NCBI GenBank assembly: GCA_947479995.1
Contig: CANKBT010000105.1
Span: 1 to 9,310 of the forward strand
DNA from: Frankiaceae bacterium
GTDB taxonomy: Bacteria; Actinomycetota; Actinomycetes; Mycobacteriales; SCTD01
Direction of reading: 5' to 3'
DNA: 9,310 bases
Of the stretch, positions 5,435 through 9,310 are shown piece after piece. The position numbers and the translations under genes were made by a program. Within the stretch, counting starts at the first letter, position 1, and every line of letters begins with the position of its first letter. The notes beneath the pieces are model-generated. The model made no database searches and had not been told where the DNA came from. It was given only the letters and a program-made list of their open reading frames with translations.

Positions 5435-6445
5435 ATGCCCGACGTGGAGCACGCGCGCCTGCGGTCGCTGGCGCTCCACGGCCTGGGGCGCGACGAGAGC
5501 GACTTCGACGCGGTCGACCTCGAGATGGCCACGCGGCTGCTCGCCCACGTCACCGGGTCGTCCGCCGCGGCGGTGCACCTGGTGGACGCCGACGTGCAGC
5601 GGCGCATCGCGGCCACCGGCGCGCCGCTCGAGGAGCGCCCGCGCAGCGCCTCGCTCTGCGCCGTGACGATGTGGCAGGCCGGGCCGCGCGCCGTCTTCGA
5701 GACGCCGGTCGCCGCCGACGACCCGCGGCTGTCGGCCGTCCCCACCGACGGCGTCGGCTTCTACGCCGCCGCCCCGCTGCTCGGGCGCGAGGGCCTGCCG
5801 CTCGGCACCGTCTGCGTGTGGGACGGCCCGGAGCGCGGCCCGCGCGCGCTCACCCCGCAGCAGTGCGAGGCCGTCGCCGACCTCGCCGAGTTCGTCGCGC
5901 GCCTGCTCAGCGCCCGCCGGCAGAACCGGCTGCTCTCGCACGACAGCCTGCACGACCCGCTGACCCTGCTGCCCAACCGGCGGCTGCTGCTCGACCGGCT
6001 CGACCACGCCCTCGCGCGCACGCAGCGCACCGAGGTCGCGACGCTGGTGGCGATGGTCGACCTCGACGGCTTCAAGGCGGTCAACGACACCCACGGGCAC
6101 GCGGCCGGCGACGGCGCGCTGGTCGCCGTGGCCGAGCGCCTGCGCTCGGTGGTGCGGCCGGAGGACACCGTCGCGCGCTGGGGCGGCGACGAGTTCGTCG
6201 TCGTCGCCGAGTGCCTGCCCGGCACCGCGTACGAGGCGGTCACCGACCGGCTGCTGCACGCCCTCGACGTGCCGCTCGAGACCGCCGCCGGCCTGCCGCT
6301 GTCGCTCTCGCTGACGGTCGGCGTGGCGCTCGGGCAGTGGTGCGACACGGCCGACGTGCTGCTCGAGCGCGCCGACGCCGCGATGTACGCGCAGCGGCGC
6401 GCGCGCCGCGCGGTGCGGGTGCCGCACCAGCCCCGCGCCGACTAG
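5435..6445 (+). CDS. Diguanylate cyclase with N-terminal GAF domain
   Basis: The predicted protein has 336 residues from ATG 5435; an in-frame ATG at 5399 would add 12 unconserved residues. A GAF sensor domain spans about 20-160, with SLCAVTM (73-79), the VAADDPRL segment and FYAAAPL...LGTVCVWD (about 109-130). A short helix (about 148-170) links it to a GGDEF domain that starts with DPLTLLPNR (174-182). That domain carries DLDGFKAVND (209-218) for metal and GTP binding and an intact GGDEF (250-254) in RWGGDEFVVV. RPED at 241-244, exactly five residues before GGDEF, is an intact RxxD inhibitory site. It would therefore make cyclic di-GMP from two GTP under product inhibition. No membrane helix, signal peptide or EAL domain is present, so it is a cytosolic enzyme answering to an unknown GAF ligand. 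Its stop codon overlaps the ancestral stop of the convergent EEP gene. Confidence 0.92.
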   Translation: MPDVEHARLRSLALHGLGRDESDFDAVDLEMATRLLAHVTGSSAAAVHLVDADVQRRIAATGAPLEERPRSASLCAVTMWQAGPRAVFETPVAADDPRLSAVPTDGVGFYAAAPLLGREGLPLGTVCVWDGPERGPRALTPQQCEAVADLAEFVARLLSARRQNRLLSHDSLHDPLTLLPNRRLLLDRLDHALARTQRTEVATLVAMVDLDGFKAVNDTHGHAAGDGALVAVAERLRSVVRPEDTVARWGGDEFVVVAECLPGTAYEAVTDRLLHALDVPLETAAGLPLSLSLTVGVALGQWCDTADVLLERADAAMYAQRRARRAVRVPHQPRAD

Positions 6446-7217
6446 CGGCGCAGCCAGCCGCGCAGACCAGCGCGTCGTGGTCGGTGCGCGCCATCGGCAC
6501 CACGGCGCTGCGCGGCTGCGTGAACTGCGGGCTGCCGTAGGCGTGCTGGATGCCGGGGGCCTGCGTGGCCTCGTCGTCGCGCTCGACCGACCAGCCGGCC
6601 GGTGCGCAGGGCGCCTGCCGGTTGACGTCGCCGGCGAAGGCCGTCGGACCGCCCGCCGCGAGCACCTGCGCGAGCTCCAGGCACTGGCCCAGGTTGGCCG
6701 CCGCCGCCTCCGGCGTGCCGGCGGTGCTGAGGTGGGCGGTGCACACCCGGACGCCGCCGTCGGTCGTCACGCAGGTCAGGCGGCGCTCCTCGACCCCGGC
6801 CTGAGCGCGGAACGGCGCGTCCTGCACGGCGCGCACCGCGCCCCGCACGAGCACCGCGTTGCCGAAGACGCCGCGGCCCGTCGGGCGGGTGCACTCCAGC
6901 GGCGCACCGCGGTACAGGACGGTGGCGAACACGGCGCGGTAGCCGGTGCGGCGCGCGAGGCCCGCGACGTCGAGCGAGCAGCCCTCGTTGACCGTCACGG
7001 CGTAGGGCCGCTCGGCCCGCAGGACGGCCTCGGCCTCGTCGAGGACGGCGGGGTAGGCCGTGCGCGGGAAGCACCCGGCGAGCCCCGACAGGCACAGGTT
7101 GAGCTGCACGAGGCCGTACTCGCGGGGCGGCGGCGCGGCGGCCGCAGCCGACGGGGCCAGGCCGGCGCAGGCGGCGAGGAGCAGGGCGGTCGCGGTCAGG
7201 GTGCGCAGCAGGGGCAT
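6240..7217 (-). CDS. Secreted EEP-type (endonuclease/exonuclease/phosphatase) protein, 3'-frameshifted copy
   Basis: The frame encodes 325 residues, of which 1-251 are the real protein. A signal sequence ends either at a lipobox L-A-A-C (Cys17) or after the Ala run near 28. EEP-superfamily motifs follow in order: QLNLCLSG (Asn40), VNEGC (Glu78), GVFGNAVL (116-123), CTAHLS (His162), GDVNR (Asp197, Asn199) and RTDHDAL (Asp246-His247). Eight cysteines (42, 49, 80, 109, 149, 159, 179, 204) suggest four disulfides in a protein working outside the cytoplasm. The substrate (nucleic acid, phospholipid or another phosphoester) cannot be told. The upstream neighbour is a paralogue ending DALVARGWW-R-P-V. 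Here a base is missing after Val251, so RGWLRR-stop lies in another frame and a 74-residue Arg/Ala-rich tail is read antisense to the diguanylate cyclase gene. ATG 7217 fits the signal peptide; no good ribosome binding site is seen. Confidence 0.8.
   Translation of the reverse strand: MPLLRTLTATALLLAACAGLAPSAAAAAPPPREYGLVQLNLCLSGLAGCFPRTAYPAVLDEAEAVLRAERPYAVTVNEGCSLDVAGLARRTGYRAVFATVLYRGAPLECTRPTGRGVFGNAVLVRGAVRAVQDAPFRAQAGVEERRLTCVTTDGGVRVCTAHLSTAGTPEAAAANLGQCLELAQVLAAGGPTAFAGDVNRQAPCAPAGWSVERDDEATQAPGIQHAYGSPQFTQPRSAVVPMARTDHDALVCAAGCAASRRGAGAAPAPRGARAAARTSRRRRARAARRPCRTTARAPRRPSARATAAGRRRSRAARRGRAAAGR
6442..6465 (-). other. Frameshift site and displaced original 3' end of the EEP gene
   Basis: After the Val codon (6467-6465) two leftover bases, TG (6464-6463), are followed in another frame by CGC GGC TGG CTG CGC CGC TAG, that is RGWLRR-stop, with the stop at 6444-6442. 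The paralogue reads V-A-R-G-W-W at the same place, so exactly one base of one codon is missing. The restored stop would overlap the diguanylate cyclase TAG (6443-6445) in a shared CTAG. Confidence 0.75.
6469..6500. repeat. 32-bp direct repeat, copy 1 (3' end of frameshifted EEP gene)
   Basis: These 32 bases are identical, including third codon positions, to 7313-7344 in the paralogue. They encode the VPMARTDHDAL catalytic segment. The block ends 4 bp before the frameshift site. Confidence 0.85.
7084..7112. repeat. 29-bp direct repeat, copy 1 (5' part of EEP genes)
   Basis: This stretch is identical to 7928-7956. It encodes the conserved LVQLNLCLSG region near the N-terminus of both paralogues. 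It reflects the tandem duplication. Confidence 0.8.
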
Positions 7218-7281
7218 GCGCGGCAGTGCAGCAGCCGCGGGGGACGCCCCGGGCACGGCAGGGTGAACGGGACGCGTCCGG

Positions 7282-8040
7282 TCAGACCGGGCGCCACCAC
7301 CCGCGCGCGACGAGCGCGTCGTGGTCGGTGCGCGCCATCGGCACGACCTGCGCGCCCGTCAGCGCCGAGCCCGGACCGCCGTACGCGTGCTGCACGCCCG
7401 CCGCCTGCGCGGCGCCGTCGTCGCGCTGCACCGACCAGCCGGCCGGCGCGCACGGCAGCGCGCGGTTGAGGTCGCCGCCGAACGCGGTCGGACCGCCGCG
7501 GGCCAGCACCGCGGCCAGCTCGCGGCACTGCGCGCCGTTGGCCGCCAGCGACGCGAGGTCGCGCACCGGCACGAGGTGCGCCGTGCAGACGCGGTGCCCG
7601 TCGGTGCCGGTGGCGCACAGGCTGCGGCGCTGCTCCGCGCCGGCCTGCGCGGCGAACGGCGCGTCCTCGACGGCGCGCGCCTCGCCGCGCACCAGCACCG
7701 CGCCGCCGAAGACGCCGCGCCCGCCCGGGCTCGTGCACTCCAGCGGGGCGCCGCCGACCCGCACCACCGAGAACGCCGCGGCGTAGCCGGTGGCGCGCGC
7801 GAGCGCCTCCACGTCGCCGGAGCACCCCTCGGCGACGGTCACGGCCGCCGGCTGCTCGGCGCGCAGCAGCGCCTCGGCCTCCTGCAGCACCGCCGGGTAG
7901 GCCGTGCGCGGCGCGCAGTCGGCGACGCCCGACAGGCACAGGTTGAGCTGCACGAGCTCGTACGGCCGGGGGAGCGGGGCCGCCGGGGGCGCCACGAGGG
8001 CGGTCGCGAGCGCCGCCAGCGCGAGCAGGGGGGCGACCAC
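7282..8040 (-). CDS. Secreted EEP-type (endonuclease/exonuclease/phosphatase) protein, intact copy
   Basis: The predicted protein has 252 residues from GTG 8040. The start is chosen because GGGAG (8053-8049) lies 8 nt upstream; an in-frame ATG at 8055 overlaps that site and would add MGDCA. A Sec signal peptide (about 1-21, ending A-P-P-A-A) replaces the possible lipobox of its sister. The motifs QLNLCLSG (Asn33), VAEGC (Glu71), CTAHL (His155), GGDLNR (Asp190, Asn192) and RTDHDAL (Asp239-His240) complete an EEP active site. Eight cysteines (35, 42, 73, 102, 142, 152, 172, 197) align with those of the paralogue. One difference is GVFGGAVL in place of GVFGNAVL. Its stop is 64 bp upstream of the sister gene, so the two may be cotranscribed. 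Substrate unknown. It is divergent from the TerD gene with a gap of only 46 bp. Confidence 0.85.
   Translation of the reverse strand: MVAPLLALAALATALVAPPAAPLPRPYELVQLNLCLSGVADCAPRTAYPAVLQEAEALLRAEQPAAVTVAEGCSGDVEALARATGYAAAFSVVRVGGAPLECTSPGGRGVFGGAVLVRGEARAVEDAPFAAQAGAEQRRSLCATGTDGHRVCTAHLVPVRDLASLAANGAQCRELAAVLARGGPTAFGGDLNRALPCAPAGWSVQRDDGAAQAAGVQHAYGGPGSALTGAQVVPMARTDHDALVARGWWRPV
7313..7344. repeat. 32-bp direct repeat, copy 2 (3' end of intact EEP gene)
   Basis: Identical to 6469-6500. It covers the codons of the catalytic TDH motif. Confidence 0.85.
7928..7956. repeat. 29-bp direct repeat, copy 2 (5' part of EEP genes)
   Basis: Identical to 7084-7112. It covers the codons of the conserved LVQLNLCLSG region. 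Confidence 0.8.
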
Positions 8041-8048
8041 GGCGCAGT

Positions 8049-8053
8049 CTCCC
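8049..8053 (-). promoter_or_regulatory. Ribosome binding site deciding the start of the intact EEP gene
   Basis: Plus-strand CTCCC reads GGGAG on the minus strand, 8 nt before GTG 8040. It overlaps the alternative ATG (8055-8053), which has no such site of its own. Confidence 0.55.
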
Positions 8054-8074
8054 ATCGCGAGGCGCCGGACGCGT

Positions 8075-8080
8075 TACGGT
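8075..8080 (+). promoter_or_regulatory. -10 element for a leaderless TerD-family transcript
   Basis: TACGGT fits TAnnnT and is followed by exactly 6 nt before ATG 8087, placing the transcription start on the start codon. No Shine-Dalgarno site precedes the ATG. The promoter occupies the short gap divergent to the EEP gene. Confidence 0.55.
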
Positions 8081-8086
8081 GCGCGC

Positions 8087-8662
8087 ATGCTGAGCCTGGT
8101 GAAGGGGACGCCGACCCCTCTGGACAACAACGGCACGCCGGTCAGGACCTTCATCGCCGCCGTCGGGTGGGACGTGACGGCCAAGGGCAAGAAGGGCCTC
8201 GGCGGTGCGCTGGCGCGCCGCAAGGGCGTCGACCTCGACCTCGCGGTCGTCGCCCTCGACGGCGCCAAGCAGCCGCTCGCCTGCTGCGGCTTCGACACCC
8301 CCGACGTCATGGGCATGCACCACACCGGCGACAACAAGTCGGGCAAGGGCGCGGGCGACGACGAGACCGCGCACGTCGACCTCACCAAGCTGCCCGGGCA
8401 GGTGCAGCAGCTGCTCGTCGCGGCGACCAGCTTCAAGGGCGAGAACTTCGACAAGGTCGGCGCGCTCTACTACCGGATCATCGACACCTCGTCGGGCAGC
8501 GAGGTCGACATCACCGGCGAGGTCTACGTGCCGATCGTCGCGCAGTACAACGCCGTCATCCTGGCCAAGGTCGTGCGCCAGGGCGACGGGTGGCGCATCG
8601 AGACCCGGGGCGACCTCGGCCGCGCGACGTACTGGCGCGACCTGGCGAACCTGCGCCGCTAG
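8087..8662 (+). CDS. TerD-family calcium-binding stress protein
   Basis: The predicted protein has 191 residues, the normal single-domain TerD length. TerD proteins are cytosolic beta-sandwich proteins that bind two calcium ions and are linked to tellurite, phage and envelope-stress resistance; their molecular role is not settled. Seen here are FIAAVGWDV (22-30), the acidic strand VDLDLAVVALD (48-58), CCGFDTPD (66-73), and the calcium loop HTGDNKSGKGAGDDE (79-93) followed by VDLTKLP (97-103). Later come VAATSFKGENFDKVG (111-125), YYRIIDTSSGSEV (128-140) and the closing GDGWRIETRGD (166-176). The acidic ligands of the calcium loop are all kept. The N-terminus has PLDNNG where many relatives have the VSLSKG-type strand. 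It converges with another TerD/TerA-like gene, the two stops 3 bp apart. No tellurite-specific genes are visible. Confidence 0.93.
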   Translation: MLSLVKGTPTPLDNNGTPVRTFIAAVGWDVTAKGKKGLGGALARRKGVDLDLAVVALDGAKQPLACCGFDTPDVMGMHHTGDNKSGKGAGDDETAHVDLTKLPGQVQQLLVAATSFKGENFDKVGALYYRIIDTSSGSEVDITGEVYVPIVAQYNAVILAKVVRQGDGWRIETRGDLGRATYWRDLANLRR

Positions 8663-8665
8663 CGC

Positions 8666-9310
8666 TCAGCGGGACGGCAGCCGGCCGTCCACCCACCCGT
8701 ACCGGTAGCCGTACGCCTCGGCGGCCGTCGCCGGCGGCCCGGCGAAGACCTCGCGCTCGGCGCGCAGCACCACCTCGCCGTGCACGACGTACGCGGTGAC
8801 GAGCGCGACCGTCCCGCTGTACGGCGGCAGGTCGAGCGGCACCTCGAGCCGGCTGCCGTCGGCGGTGCGCACGGTGACCAGCGCGTCCCAGTCGAGCACC
8901 GAGGTCGACGGGCTGAAGCCGTAGACGAGGGCGCGCCGCAGCCGGCCGACGCGGCGCAGCAGCACGACCAGGTCGTCGTCGCCGGTGAGGCGCACGAGGG
9001 GGAACGGGCGCTCCGGGGTGTGCAGCGCGCCGCCGAGCCGCTGCACGACGTGCACCGCGCCGTCGTCGGTCTCGCACACCAGCCCGAGCGCCAGGTCGCC
9101 CGCGCCGGCGCCGCGCTCCAGGCCGACCACGAGGGCTCCGGTGCCGGACTGCAGCCGCGTGAGCGTCGCGGTGGGCCGCTCCGGCGTGAGCACGACGGTG
9201 CGGCCGGGCGCGACGCGCGGGTAGGGCAGCGTGCGCGGGCGGCTGCGGCGCGGGGCGCGCGCCGCCGGTGCCGCCGCCGGCGCGGGCGCCGGGGACGCCG
9301 GTGGCGCAGG
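8666..9310 (-). CDS. TerD/TerA-like stress protein, C-terminal part (5' end outside window)
   Basis: The frame is open from the right edge to TGA 8668-8666, giving 214 visible residues. The first 30 or so are a Pro/Ala-rich, then Arg-rich linker, so the protein probably has another domain upstream, outside the window. The rest looks like the TerD-like domain of actinobacterial TerA/TerD relatives: GDLALGLVCETDDG, a VVQRLGG strand, PLVRLTGDDD, RRALVYGFSP, LEVPLD, VALVTAYVVHGEVVLRAEREVF and a closing AYGYRYGWVDGR. Those relatives usually have a G-D-L-D-L-G strand and an L-x-G-D-D-R-x-G calcium segment; here the segment reads LTGDDDLVVL without the following Gly, so calcium binding may be weaker. 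A GTG at 9193 is possible as a start but would cut into the conserved domain. It is convergent with, and probably functionally tied to, the TerD gene. Confidence 0.72.
   Translation of the reverse strand, partial: PAPPASPAPAPAAAPAARAPRRSRPRTLPYPRVAPGRTVVLTPERPTATLTRLQSGTGALVVGLERGAGAGDLALGLVCETDDGAVHVVQRLGGALHTPERPFPLVRLTGDDDLVVLLRRVGRLRRALVYGFSPSTSVLDWDALVTVRTADGSRLEVPLDLPPYSGTVALVTAYVVHGEVVLRAEREVFAGPPATAAEAYGYRYGWVDGRLPSR

Noticed and set aside
3889..5745. Long minus-strand open frame (about 618 codons) opposite metY
   Set aside because: It is antisense to a clear MetY protein with intact PLP motifs; the composition is a codon-position artefact and no recognisable protein results.
7270..7279. 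Palindrome GGACGCGTCC between the EEP genes, with GGACGCGT also at 8067-8074
   Set aside because: The shared core lies at different distances from the two starts, and short GC palindromes of this kind are common here. There is no support for a common operator.
8041..8055. ATG 8055 as start of the intact EEP gene (adds MGDCA)
   Set aside because: It overlaps the GGGAG site that is well placed for GTG 8040, and the added Asp/Cys would make a poor signal-peptide n-region.
8656..8672. CCGCT-N7-AGCGG inverted repeat between the convergent TerD genes
   Set aside because: It has a 5-bp stem only and overlaps both stop codons; it is not convincing as a bidirectional terminator.

Overview
The window is very GC-rich (about three quarters G+C by eye, with G or C at nearly every third codon position). 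It carries gene families typical of Actinomycetota: a TerD stress-protein pair, an actinobacterial cysteine-type leader peptide, a GAF-GGDEF protein and many apparently leaderless starts. A high-GC actinobacterium is the safe reading; I cannot name the genus. It looks like ordinary chromosome. I see no tRNA, rRNA, CRISPR array, transposase or phage gene.

Layout. 1-143 (+) is the C-terminal tail of a PhzF-family protein, convergent with a small lipoprotein gene (155-709, -). A 54-bp divergent gap separates that from an EamA/DMT-type permease (764-1678, +), which converges on a catalase-like-fold protein of unknown function (1688-2335, -). A 133-bp divergent gap holding an 8-bp inverted repeat leads to an acyl-CoA dehydrogenase (2469-3671, +), closed by a perfect 16-bp hairpin. 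Next comes the best regulatory feature of the window: a 27-codon leader peptide ending in ...AAACPA (3756-3839, +), 106 bp upstream of an O-acetylhomoserine sulfhydrylase, metY (3946-5322, +). That gene is closed by a second strong hairpin and followed by a soluble GAF-GGDEF diguanylate cyclase (5435-6445, +).

The right third holds two tandem paralogues of a secreted endonuclease/exonuclease/phosphatase-type (EEP) protein on the minus strand (about 6442-7217 and 7282-8040). They share eight cysteines and the EEP active-site motifs. The downstream copy has lost one base a few codons before its original stop, so its frame now runs about 200 bp antisense into the diguanylate cyclase gene. Divergent from this pair is a TerD-family calcium-binding stress protein (8087-8662, +). 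It converges on the C-terminal part of a second TerD/TerA-like protein that runs off the right edge (8666-9310, -).

How the genes work together. Most neighbours are single transcription units in alternating orientation, so this is not one pathway operon. The clear functional unit is leader peptide plus metY, read as cysteine-responsive attenuation of sulfur assimilation into homocysteine or cysteine. The TerD pair is a second likely unit. At least five genes have a TAnnnT-like hexamer placed 6-7 nt before the start codon, which suggests leaderless transcripts. I found no convincing wholly new multi-gene system. The items most worth following are the leader peptide, the frameshifted EEP duplicate and the shared promoter/start architecture.
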